Of a stretch of 64,000 nucleotides of DNA, positions 56,405 through 64,000 are shown in pieces. The notes beneath the pieces are model-generated. The model did not search any database. It was not told where the DNA came from and worked only from the letters and a program-made list of their open reading frames with translations. Numbering within the stretch: the stretch's first letter is position 1; each line of letters begins with the position of its first letter. The DNA is taken from positions 124,001 to 188,000 of the forward strand of contig NZ_JADHDA010000003.1 of assembly GCF_015277735.1 (NCBI RefSeq). Reading direction: 5' to 3'. A program made the translations under genes and the position numbers. This DNA is from Psychrobacter sp. NG254 (GTDB lineage: Bacteria; Pseudomonadota; Gammaproteobacteria; Pseudomonadales; Moraxellaceae).

Positions 56405-56591
56405 AACCGAAGTGCCGCTGTAAGATGGTGACCCATGAACCGTGAAGTTCAGGGCGGATGCGTCATTACCTCTGCAGGTTTCCTGATACACCGCAAGCGG
56501 TGCAGGCATACACAATGAGACAATAGGTACCACATCCTGGTAAAGCATTATCGGCTCAGGGAATAAACATCTACTAGCCAACACTTCAGAA
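56405..56591 (-). ncRNA. ssrS: 6S RNA
   Basis: This roughly 187-nt transcript binds sigma70 RNA polymerase and mimics an open promoter. The minus strand contains CCCTGAGCCGATAATG and a CCAGGATGTGG segment matching the conserved 5' part, and CCTGAACTTCACGGTTCA with TTACAGCGGCACTTCGG matching the 3' part. The ends pair (CTGAAGTG at 56589-56582 with CACTTCGG at 56414-56407), leaving the expected long irregular hairpin with a central bubble. A promoter sits directly upstream and a terminator about 55 bp downstream. No ygfA (formyl-THF cyclo-ligase) follows, unlike in enterobacteria. A 65-codon frame across it is not a gene. Confidence 0.92.
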
Positions 56592-56598
56592 TATAATT

Positions 56599-56627
56599 AT
56601 CTTAACCAATGAAATGAGTGATTGCAA
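56599..56627 (-). promoter_or_regulatory. 6S RNA promoter
   Basis: TTGCAA (56627-56622) and TAAGAT (56604-56599) with a 17-bp spacer on the minus strand, predicting a start at about 56591, where the conserved 6S 5' stem begins. Confidence 0.75.
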
Positions 56628-56842
56628 GTATGATTTACAGATTAATACGTAGCGTCACTTATCAGCAGTGTTGGTAGTGCGCTGATTATAGCTATCATGG
56701 TATTGCTGCTCTATTGAATCATTCCTATATAAGTGAAAGATTGTCAGTTTTTCAGCTATTTTGAGATTTGTGTTAATATAGAGGGCTTTCGATATCCCAA
56801 TACAGCACGATAGGCGTTCATTCACGTGAGGAGCGGTAATAT

Positions 56843-58522
56843 ATGACCAGTACCAAGCAAGCATCAGAATCTATTAATGATACTCAAGCGCAGCACAGCA
56901 CTAGCAGTAACAGTGCTAGTAACGATAACAATAGCGCACAGAACAAGAAAACACCGCACGTCTTAATGATTTTGGACGGCTTTGGTCATCGTGAAGAAGA
57001 TAAAGACAATGCCATTGCGGCGGCAAACATGCCAAATTTAGACAAGATTTATCAGCAGTATCCTCATGGACTTATTTCTGCCTCAGGGGAAGACGTGGGT
57101 CTGCCAGATGGTCAGTTTGGTAATTCAGAAGTCGGCCACATGAACTTGGGCGCTGGCCGTGTCCTTTATCAAGACTCTACTCGTATCTCAAGCGAGGTTG
57201 TCAATCGTGAGTTTTATAAAAATGAGGCACTGGTCAATGCCGTAAAAGCCGCCAATAAGTTGGGCGGCAATGTGCATATTATGGGTCTGCTCTCTGATGG
57301 CGGTGTGCATTCGCACCAAGATCATATTGAAGCGATGTGTCATTCAGCACTCGTCCATGGTGCCAAGAACGTCTTTATCCATTGTTTTTTAGATGGTCGT
57401 GACACACCGCCTAAATCGGCTGATAAATATATCAATCGTTTGCGTGAGCACATCAACAAGCTCAATGCACACTATGAAGGTGGACGCGTACAGATTGCCA
57501 GTATTATTGGTCGCTATTATGCGATGGATCGAGACAACCGCTGGGATCGAGTACAAAAAGCTTATGAGTTGATCACTGAGGGCAAAGCTGATCGCTTGTC
57601 AACTCGAGCAGATGGTGCGGTTCAAGCCGCTTATAAAGCGCGTGAGACAGATGAATTTATCAGTCCAACGACCGTGATTGGTCGTGATGAAGTGCCATAT
57701 ACTGTTGAAGACAATGACGCACTGATATTTATGAATTTTCGTGCTGACCGTGCTCGTGAGTTGGCTCAAGCCTTTGTTTTGCCAGACCATGAGTTTTCAG
57801 GATTTGCTCGCCAGAAGCAACCGAAACTTGCGGCATTTGTGATGCTGACTAAGTATTCAGATGTCTTAGCGGATAATGCAAAAACCAGCATTGCTTATTA
57901 TCCGACGTCTTTGACCAATACATTGGGAGAGTACCTACAGGATCAAGGCAAAACACAGCTACGTATCGCCGAGACTGAAAAATATGCGCATGTGACGTTT
58001 TTCTTTAGCGGCGGCCGTGAGGAAGAGTATAAAGGCGAGACACGCATCTTAGTGCCTTCTCCTGATGTTGCCACTTATGATTTGCAGCCTGAAATGAGCG
58101 CGCCGGAAGTGACTGATAAACTGGTCGCTGCGATTGAGTCTGGTAAATACGATGTGCTCGTGGTGAATTACGCAAACGGTGATATGGTCGGACATACGGG
58201 TATTTTTGATGCTGCAGTAAAAGCAGTAGAAGCTTTAGATGTGTGTGTGGGCCGCATCGAATCAGCGGTGCGAGCCGCCGGTGGCGATATGCTGATCACC
58301 GCAGATCACGGCAACTGCGAACAGATGCAAGACTATGAAAGCGGTCAAGTACATACACAGCATACAACCGAGCATGTGCCGCTGATTTATGTGGGTGAGC
58401 AAAAACTGCACGTGCGTCAGGGTGGTAAGCTGAGTGATATTGCGCCAACCATTTTAGCGCTTATGAATATCGATGCGCCTGCTGAGATGACTGGAAAGAC
58501 GCTATTGCTTCCAATGTCGTAA
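56843..58522 (+). CDS. gpmI: 2,3-bisphosphoglycerate-independent phosphoglycerate mutase
   Basis: This 559-residue manganese enzyme of the alkaline phosphatase superfamily interconverts 3- and 2-phosphoglycerate. Metal and catalytic motifs: [12 protein letters not shown] (Asp), [16 protein letters not shown] (nucleophile Ser), [35 protein letters not shown], and the C-terminal [13 protein letters not shown] and ADHGNCEQM metal sites. The first ~35 residues are an S/N/Q-rich extension not needed for the fold. GAGGAG site before ATG 56843. The gene has its own terminator. Confidence 0.97.
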   Translation: MTSTKQASESINDTQAQHSTSSNSASNDNNSAQNKKTPHVLMILDGFGHREEDKDNAIAAANMPNLDKIYQQYPHGLISASGEDVGLPDGQFGNSEVGHMNLGAGRVLYQDSTRISSEVVNREFYKNEALVNAVKAANKLGGNVHIMGLLSDGGVHSHQDHIEAMCHSALVHGAKNVFIHCFLDGRDTPPKSADKYINRLREHINKLNAHYEGGRVQIASIIGRYYAMDRDNRWDRVQKAYELITEGKADRLSTRADGAVQAAYKARETDEFISPTTVIGRDEVPYTVEDNDALIFMNFRADRARELAQAFVLPDHEFSGFARQKQPKLAAFVMLTKYSDVLADNAKTSIAYYPTSLTNTLGEYLQDQGKTQLRIAETEKYAHVTFFFSGGREEEYKGETRILVPSPDVATYDLQPEMSAPEVTDKLVAAIESGKYDVLVVNYANGDMVGHTGIFDAAVKAVEALDVCVGRIESAVRAAGGDMLITADHGNCEQMQDYESGQVHTQHTTEHVPLIYVGEQKLHVRQGGKLSDIAPTILALMNIDAPAEMTGKTLLLPMS

Positions 58523-58561
58523 TTTGGCTCTCTATGGTCAGAGTAGGTTGGAATGAAAAAT

Positions 58562-58597
58562 AAAAAGGAAGCGATATGAATTATCGCTTCCTTTTTT
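58562..58597 (+). terminator. gpmI terminator
   Basis: A 15-bp perfect stem (AAAAAGGAAGCGATA / TATCGCTTCCTTTTT) with a 5-nt loop and T-run. Confidence 0.92.
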
Positions 58598-58724
58598 GTG
58601 GTACATTTTATATCGCTATTTCCTCATTGGGCTTATCAAGTATTTCGATGGGCATTATAATGAGGCATGGCCACTCGGTCGCTTTACATGTTACGTATAT
58701 TGAAGCGACAATATATAATTATAA

Positions 58725-58831
58725 TATAGTCAATCCTCTATAAAAGAGTGACAGCGTTAACCTCATTTGAGGTATCAAAGTTACCTCTGCGCTTGGTTGC
58801 CTTGACTCTCTTTTAAGCTGAATCAACTATA
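58725..58831. repeat. ~107-bp MITE-like repeat, copy C
   Basis: Ends TATAGTCAATCC and GAATCAACTATA are imperfect inverted repeats. Internal CTATAAAAGAGTGACAGCGT is shared with 42005-42106. Its right TATA is also the left end of copy B at 58828, so the two elements abut or are nested. Confidence 0.75.
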
Positions 58832-58935
58832 GTCAGAGAACTACTAAACGGCTACAGCGTTACTCTCCCTAGATGTACTATTTGTACAATCTTCAGTCGG
58901 CTGCCTTGTACCCATTTTAGATTTCTTTGACTATA
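58828..58935. repeat. 108-bp MITE-like repeat, copy B
   Basis: Ends TATAGTCAGAGAA and TTCTTTGACTATA are 13-bp inverted repeats with one mismatch. The whole unit aligns to copy A (53578-53685). It lies 45 bp before the C-terminal protease gene, so it may influence its expression. Confidence 0.82.
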
Positions 58936-58980
58936 CAATAACCATTACTTCATATTTCTTATTATTTAAATGAGTTTTTT

Positions 58981-60426
58981 ATGTCTTTTATCTGCGTCAA
59001 GCGCTCAACGGTCTCTATAGTGACGATACTCTGTCAGCCTGCTTTATTCATTAGCCTGCTTGGCATCAGTGCGCTTGCGATGCATGCCCATGCGGCGACT
59101 TCTACAGAGGCCGCTAGCCCTACAGATGGTTTGCAGCTTATTAGCTTGAATGCCGATGAGATCGCTGCAGAGGAGAATGATGACAGCTTATCAGACATCG
59201 CAGATATGCTGGATGTCGCTGATGAGCCTGATGATTCAATAGACAGCATCGCCGATGAAAGCGCGTTAACCGATGATGCTAATGAGATTGACACCAGTAT
59301 TCCAGCAGAAGTGGCACAAGTATCATTGAATGCGATTTCTCCTGAAACGCTCAAGACTTTTGTGGCAGTGGTGGATTTAGTACGCCGTCAGTATGTAGAT
59401 GCGGTCAATGATGAAGAGCTGTTCAACAATGCAATGAGTGGTATGTTGACCAAGCTTGACAGCCATGCTGAGTTTTTGGATGCAGAGGCTTATGAGAATT
59501 TGCGCGCTTTTACAGAGGGTGACGTAGGCGATATCGGTATCAAGGTTGCTTATCAGCCAAGGGATGGATACTGGATCATTACAGACGTTATCGATGACTC
59601 ACCTGCGGACAAAAAAGGTATCGCTGTTGGTGATTACTTACACCAAGTTGATGAGTTCAAGCTTGATGAGGAACGACAAGTGAATGATGTCGAGCAGCTG
59701 TTAACAGGTATTGCTGGGACACAAGTCGACATCGTGACTTCTAAAGCTGGCCGACGTAAGCATACGACCACATTACAGCGAAATAACAGTCATCCTCAGC
59801 TTGTTGAGACCAAACTTGTCGACGGCATTGCCATTATTAAACTGCCCGCCTTTCAAAACAATAGCCGTGAAAGAGTGCTAGAGGGTCTGATTAATCTTGA
59901 TGCGCCTGTGTCAGGTATCTTATTAGACATGCGCGATAACCCAGGTGGCGTACTGACATCAGCGGTGAGTGTCGCCAGTTTGTTTATGAGCGATACGGAT
60001 GTGGTGCAAGTACAAGCACGTCAGAGTAAAGCGCGCGTGCTATCCACCCAAGGCACTGCGATACTCAAACCGCTACCCGTGGTGGTGTTACAGAACCGCT
60101 ATTCAGCATCAGCAGCAGAGGTATTATCTAGTAGTTTACAGGCACAAAAACGCGCAATAATCGTCGGTGAAGTCAGTTACGGTAAAGGGTCGGTGCAGTC
60201 AGTGATACCACTAAATGATGAGCAAGCGGTCAAACTGACGGTTGCCAACTATGTGACAGCGACAGGCAAACAGATTGATGGTATCGGTGTCACGCCTGAT
60301 GTGACCTTATCAGGTAGTGAGAGCACGTGGGAGCAGCAGGCGTTAGACTTGTTAAAAGCGCGTGCCCTTGATTCAGGTATTCGATTTATTCGTAAGGCCA
60401 CGACTATTGATCCGACTGTCAAGTAG
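58981..60426 (+). CDS. Carboxy-terminal processing peptidase, S41 family (CtpA-like)
   Basis: This 481-residue periplasmic serine protease has an N-terminal signal (STVSIVTILCQPALFISLLGISALAMHAHA), an unusual acidic Asp/Glu/Ala-rich stretch (about 50-110), the domain VVDLVRRQYVDAVNDEELFNNAMSGMLTKLDSHAEFLD, a PDZ domain (VGDIGIKVAYQPRDGYWIITDVIDDSPADKKGIAVGDYL) and the S41 core DNPGGVL...NRYSASAAEVLSSSLQ (catalytic Ser) ... GKGSVQ (Lys). Substrates may be envelope proteins or lipoproteins. Confidence 0.92.
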   Translation: MSFICVKRSTVSIVTILCQPALFISLLGISALAMHAHAATSTEAASPTDGLQLISLNADEIAAEENDDSLSDIADMLDVADEPDDSIDSIADESALTDDANEIDTSIPAEVAQVSLNAISPETLKTFVAVVDLVRRQYVDAVNDEELFNNAMSGMLTKLDSHAEFLDAEAYENLRAFTEGDVGDIGIKVAYQPRDGYWIITDVIDDSPADKKGIAVGDYLHQVDEFKLDEERQVNDVEQLLTGIAGTQVDIVTSKAGRRKHTTTLQRNNSHPQLVETKLVDGIAIIKLPAFQNNSRERVLEGLINLDAPVSGILLDMRDNPGGVLTSAVSVASLFMSDTDVVQVQARQSKARVLSTQGTAILKPLPVVVLQNRYSASAAEVLSSSLQAQKRAIIVGEVSYGKGSVQSVIPLNDEQAVKLTVANYVTATGKQIDGIGVTPDVTLSGSESTWEQQALDLLKARALDSGIRFIRKATTIDPTVK

Positions 60427-60567
60427 CGCATGGCTCACTATCAAAACCGTATTATGACAAATAAGTAGTCGTAGTTTGATGGACAAGATAGTTAAGGGAG
60501 CGCTGGCAGGTTTAAACGTAGTGAATAACTCAACAGACCTTAACCTTGTTAATCTGTCTATCAAAAG

Positions 60568-60604
60568 AGCCTGAATACTATCTCTAGTAATCAGGCTTTT
60601 TTTT
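60568..60604 (+). terminator. Terminator after the C-terminal protease gene
   Basis: Stem AGCCTGA-TACTA / TAGTA-TCAGGCT with a T8 run; could also serve pilR from the other side only weakly. Confidence 0.8.
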
Positions 60605-60635
60605 ATTATTCAAATTTTCAATCAAAAGATGGCCA

Positions 60636-62345
60636 TCAAGTTTGATCTTCATCAATATCTAGTTTTTTCATACGGTAGCGCAGAGAGCGAAAAGTGGTTC
60701 CTAGCAATTCAGCTGCTTGGGTTTTGTTCCAACCAGTCTGCTTAAGGGCAGTGATGATCAGTTGTTTTTCTTGCTCTTGTAAATAATGTTCTAATCCTTT
60801 GGGTGGAAGTTGACCATCTGACAGCTCTTGTAGATTGAGGGTATCATCGACTGCGAATGGAGCCGTTTCAACGGTTGGCTCTTTGTCATCCACCGTTATT
60901 GGCTTGGTTGATGCTTCTGAAACATTAGCGTGCGTAGAGGATGAGCGCTGCATCATTGAAGGGTAGTGGTTGGTATTGGTCCGATAGGGATGTAAATTGG
61001 TGGTTCTTTGGTTCATATGCGCGCTCATTGCATCGCTGGCAGATTGACTACTGAGAGGATGTGCTGATTGAGAGCTGCTCTGATGGTTTAGGTTTTCTAT
61101 ACTAGGGTCAGCTGGTTGCGTCTGATGAATGGGCGTGACTTCGTTTTGGGGTTGTGGGTTTTCATGCGGTTGCTCAATATCAGCAAGTCCCAACTGACTG
61201 ACATCAATCTGAGAGGTCTCAGCAAGGGTCACTGCACGTTCCAGCAAGTTTCGAAGCTCACGCACATTGCCAGCAAAGTCGTGACGTTGTAGACGCTCAC
61301 ACGCTTCATGCGTCAACGAGGGCGTTGCATCAAGTTGCCACTCAGCAGCAATCATGGTCAAAAAATGCTCTGCTAAAACAGGTATGTCATCACGGCGTGC
61401 ATTGAGAGTAGGCAGTTTTAGCTCAATGACATTGATGCGATAATACAAGTCTTGTCGAAATGCAGCATCTTGTACCAGTTGATTCAAATCTTTGTGAGTG
61501 GCGGACAAGATACGAATGTCGACGGGTATTTCTTTGGTGTCACCAATGGCTCGAACGGTTTTTTCTTGGATAGCACGCAGTAGTTTAACTTGCATCGCCA
61601 ATGGCAAATCTGCTACTTCATCTAAAAATAACGTACCACCATTGGCTTGCTGAAACAGTCCTTGTTTGTCAGTAACTGCGCCTGTAAAACTGCCTTTTTT
61701 GTGACCAAAAAACTCAGACTCTACTAGCTCAGAGGGTATCGCGCCACAATTGACAGGTACAAAGCTACCATCTCGTCGCGGGCTCAGATCATGAATCAGT
61801 CTGGCAACAACTTCCTTACCCGTACCTGAGGCCCCTGATAAAAAAACAGGTGCCTGTGACCGTGCCAGCTTTAAGATAGTGTTTTTGAGTGGGTGCATCA
61901 CAGCGGAGTTGCCAATCAGCCTAGTGTCTAACATTTTTTGCTCAGGAGAGCATTCGGGCGTGGCTTCTTCATTGTTGTCTTGATGCATAACTTTTAGAGC
62001 ATTTTCGACTAACTGACGTAAGCGTGGTAGCTCAAGCGGTTTGTTGACAAAGTCAAAAGCCCCAATTTTTAGAGCTTCTATGGCCAGATCCATACTACCA
62101 TGGGCCGTAATGACAGCGATTGGTGTGTTAGAGCTACTGCTAACCTCTTTGACCAATTCCAAACCTGAGCCATCAGGCAGATTTAGATCGGTCAGACAGA
62201 AATCATACTCATTATCCTGCCAGTATGATCTTGCCTGTGACAAAGTATAGGCCACATCACTCTTGATGCCCATTTTGGTCAACGTGATTTGCATCAATCT
62301 GCACAGATCTACTTCATCGTCGACGACTAGCGCACGTGTTGTCAT
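60636..62345 (-). CDS. pilR: Sigma54-dependent response regulator PilR (type IV pili)
   Basis: This 569-residue NtrC-type regulator activates pilin transcription with RpoN. The receiver has VVDDEVD and the phospho-acceptor Asp53 (FCLTDLNLPDGSG). The AAA+ domain shows FLSGASGTGKEVVARLIH (Walker A), HKKGSFTGAVTDKQG (GSFTGA, sigma54-contacting) and GGTLFLDEVADLP (Walker B). The C-terminal Fis-type helix-turn-helix is TGWNKTQAAELLGTTFRSLRYRMKKLDI. Between AAA+ and HTH there is a long S/Q/H/T/P-rich linker of about 125 residues, making it clearly longer than the usual ~445. The sensor PilS gene lies 132 bp upstream. Pilin genes are not in the window. Confidence 0.93.
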   Translation of the reverse strand: MTTRALVVDDEVDLCRLMQITLTKMGIKSDVAYTLSQARSYWQDNEYDFCLTDLNLPDGSGLELVKEVSSSSNTPIAVITAHGSMDLAIEALKIGAFDFVNKPLELPRLRQLVENALKVMHQDNNEEATPECSPEQKMLDTRLIGNSAVMHPLKNTILKLARSQAPVFLSGASGTGKEVVARLIHDLSPRRDGSFVPVNCGAIPSELVESEFFGHKKGSFTGAVTDKQGLFQQANGGTLFLDEVADLPLAMQVKLLRAIQEKTVRAIGDTKEIPVDIRILSATHKDLNQLVQDAAFRQDLYYRINVIELKLPTLNARRDDIPVLAEHFLTMIAAEWQLDATPSLTHEACERLQRHDFAGNVRELRNLLERAVTLAETSQIDVSQLGLADIEQPHENPQPQNEVTPIHQTQPADPSIENLNHQSSSQSAHPLSSQSASDAMSAHMNQRTTNLHPYRTNTNHYPSMMQRSSSTHANVSEASTKPITVDDKEPTVETAPFAVDDTLNLQELSDGQLPPKGLEHYLQEQEKQLIITALKQTGWNKTQAAELLGTTFRSLRYRMKKLDIDEDQT

Positions 62346-62477
62346 ACATCATCTCATTATGTTCGATGGTTACAAAATATTGGTACTCAGGGTAGGGCCT
62401 GTCATCCATTTACTATAGCAGCACATAATAAAACCCCATCCTGAGTTTTTAAAAATAGCTATATATCAATTAAAAAC

Positions 62478-63992
62478 TCACTCTGATATTTGAGCGTTGT
62501 TTTTAGAGTTGACGGCAGGTACCACTAAACGAAAGCAGGATTTTGGATGTTCAGGGATATAGAGTAAGCGTGCTTGATTGGCCTCACAAAATGCCTGTGA
62601 CAAATACAGTCCCAGCCCTGTACCTGCTTTGTCTGTGGTAAAAAATGGGTCAAATAAATAGGGCAGGTCAGCCTCGCTCACACCATGACCATTATCCAAT
62701 ACATCGATTATAACATCGTTGTCTGCACAGTAAATGTCCATCTCTACGTAGGCATGAGGATGGGCATAGCTGCTGTAACGCAGTCCATTATTGATGAGAT
62801 TGATTAATATCTGTTCTAGTTGATGCGTGTCAAATGATATAGTTGGCTGGGTCTTGACGCGTAGAAAAATATCATGACCTTGGAAATGATTGTCCAAAAA
62901 CTCTGGTAGCCACTGCGCCAAAACAATGGACTGCTGAGTGGCGGTTTGCTGGCGCGACAGTTTCAAAATGTCTTCAATAATGCGGTTTACCCGTTTTGTC
63001 TGTGAGAATATCATCTCATAAAGCTCATGATTGCCAGCCAGATCAACAGACATGCTGCTTGCCAATAGACCGTCATCTGTTGTGCTTTGTACATCGGCTT
63101 GTACGATATCTTCCATCAACAGCTGACTGGCTTGAGAGATGGCTGCTAAGGGGTTTCTAATTTCATGAGCGATACTGGCCGTTAACTGTCCCAAAGAGGC
63201 CAGTTTCAGTTGCTGAGCGCTGGCTTGTTCACGGCGCAAATCTTCTAATAGGATTAACTTGCTATCGTCCTTTAGTGGAATAATCTGTACACGTAATTTA
63301 CCGAATATAGAAGCGTTGGCTATCGCAGGCACATCGTAGGTGAAGGTACGCGACTGTCCTGTCGCAACAGACAAACAGGCTTTGAACAGCTGCGAATGTT
63401 GCTGGGTAAGCTGCTGTTCAAAGTGAGATAAAAGCGTGCTTTGCGTGTCGTCTAACACGTCATCTGCATTATTAAACGTACTACGAGTGGCTCGCAGTGG
63501 ACTGAGTGAAATACTGAGTAATTGGTGAGCGGCCAGATTTGCTAAGACGATATGATGTCGATCAATGACAATGACTCCATTGACCATCTGAGTAATGACT
63601 TCTTGATTGATGACATTCAGTCGCTCCACTTCTTTGGCATGGTTGGCCGCGACTTTTTCTAGCTGTACTAAGCGTTGTGAGATCGACCAGCTCAAGCCGC
63701 CAACGGCCAGAAAACTGGCTGACATTAATAAGGCATCACCCAAGTTGTTTAAGCTCATGCTATTGGCAATGGCATAAAAAAACTGCTGATAGATAACAAA
63801 AATGATCGCAAGCAAGGTAATGACAAGCGCTTGTGAGCTATGCAATAACATAAAGCTTGCGGCAACCACCACCATATATAGCATAGTCAGCTGCAAATCG
63901 GGCGCACCTGCTGTATAGAGTAACAAACTTAATATGATGACGTCTAAGACCAGTCCAACTGCTAGCTGACGCCGCATCTGAGTTCTAACCAC
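62478..63992 (-). CDS. pilS: Sensor histidine kinase PilS (start may lie beyond the window)
   Basis: At least 504 residues are visible. The N-terminus has about six hydrophobic segments (for example LAVGLVLDVIILSLLLYTAG, MLYMVVVAASFMLLH, ALVITLLAIIFVIYQQFF and LLMSASFLAVGGLSW), then a PAS-like region (NGVIVIDRHHIVLANLAAHQLL), the phospho-acceptor His in LTASIAHEIRNPLAAISQASQ (about 273) and the ATPase domain with LINLINNGLRYSS, DVLDNGHGVSEADLPYLFDPFFTTDKAGTGLGLYLSQ. The frame is open to the right edge; GTG 63992 is the first start seen and its ribosome site cannot be judged. It forms a two-component pair with PilR. Confidence 0.92.
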   Translation of the reverse strand: MVRTQMRRQLAVGLVLDVIILSLLLYTAGAPDLQLTMLYMVVVAASFMLLHSSQALVITLLAIIFVIYQQFFYAIANSMSLNNLGDALLMSASFLAVGGLSWSISQRLVQLEKVAANHAKEVERLNVINQEVITQMVNGVIVIDRHHIVLANLAAHQLLSISLSPLRATRSTFNNADDVLDDTQSTLLSHFEQQLTQQHSQLFKACLSVATGQSRTFTYDVPAIANASIFGKLRVQIIPLKDDSKLILLEDLRREQASAQQLKLASLGQLTASIAHEIRNPLAAISQASQLLMEDIVQADVQSTTDDGLLASSMSVDLAGNHELYEMIFSQTKRVNRIIEDILKLSRQQTATQQSIVLAQWLPEFLDNHFQGHDIFLRVKTQPTISFDTHQLEQILINLINNGLRYSSYAHPHAYVEMDIYCADNDVIIDVLDNGHGVSEADLPYLFDPFFTTDKAGTGLGLYLSQAFCEANQARLLYIPEHPKSCFRLVVPAVNSKNNAQISE

Positions 63993-64000
63993 ATAGAACA

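Noticed and set aside
56387-56584. 65-codon open frame on the minus strand
   Set aside because: It coincides with 6S RNA, has no ribosome site and no recognisable protein features.

Overview
Organism. The window reads as a chromosomal segment of a gammaproteobacterium of the Moraxellaceae, most likely Psychrobacter. This is inferred from overall protein similarity, moderate base composition, a pilS/pilR pair, the ccmFGHI cluster, a chromosomal ispB-rplU-rpmA neighbourhood and an adeIJK/mexAB-oprM-type efflux operon. No 16S gene is present to confirm it.

Layout. Positions 1-7001 are a defence-type accessory region on the + strand: the C-terminal part of a ComEC-like metallo-beta-lactamase-fold protein, a type I restriction subunit HsdR, a YgjP/DUF45 metallopeptidase, and a DUF262/DUF1524 (GmrSD-like) protein. 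HsdM and HsdS are not in the window. Positions 7135-10798 hold a small catabolic set: an SMP-30 lactonase and an iron alcohol dehydrogenase in one operon, and a divergent orphan TRAP binding lipoprotein. Positions 10924-13589 look like a compact integrative element next to tRNA-Val(GAC): two small uncharacterised proteins, a tyrosine integrase, an Xis-like protein, and a divergent XRE regulator with three phased operator-like repeats.

From 13966 onward the window is mostly core genome. It contains glutathionyl-hydroquinone reductase, hemB, an RND efflux operon (MFP-RND-OMF), ispB, rplU-rpmA, lolA, trpS-scpA-scpB, an LpxL-type acyltransferase, rplM-rpsI with a strong promoter and a leader hairpin, rsmD, mrdA and a DUF445 protein. 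Next come ccmFGHI, adk, secB, grxC, a YibN-type rhodanese, rsgA, orn, lpxH, ppiB, glnS, a PLD-like protein, a 1-Cys peroxiredoxin and a GST. The last part holds a META/DUF4377 lipoprotein, ruvC, fxsA, 6S RNA (ssrS), gpmI, a C-terminal processing protease, and pilR-pilS (pilS reaches the right edge).

Working together. trpS-scpA-scpB, rplM-rpsI, rplU-rpmA and the efflux genes are tight operons. The four ccm genes are an almost gapless operon with start/stop overlaps. Most operons end in clear hairpin terminators, several shared by convergent genes. Four related ~100-bp non-coding repeats with TATAGTCA-type ends (42005, 53578, 58725, 58828) and a palindrome at 42128 look like miniature mobile elements. 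The least explained parts are the 5' defence cluster, the small cargo genes of the tRNA-Val element and the repeat family. I saw no CRISPR array and no complete prophage.
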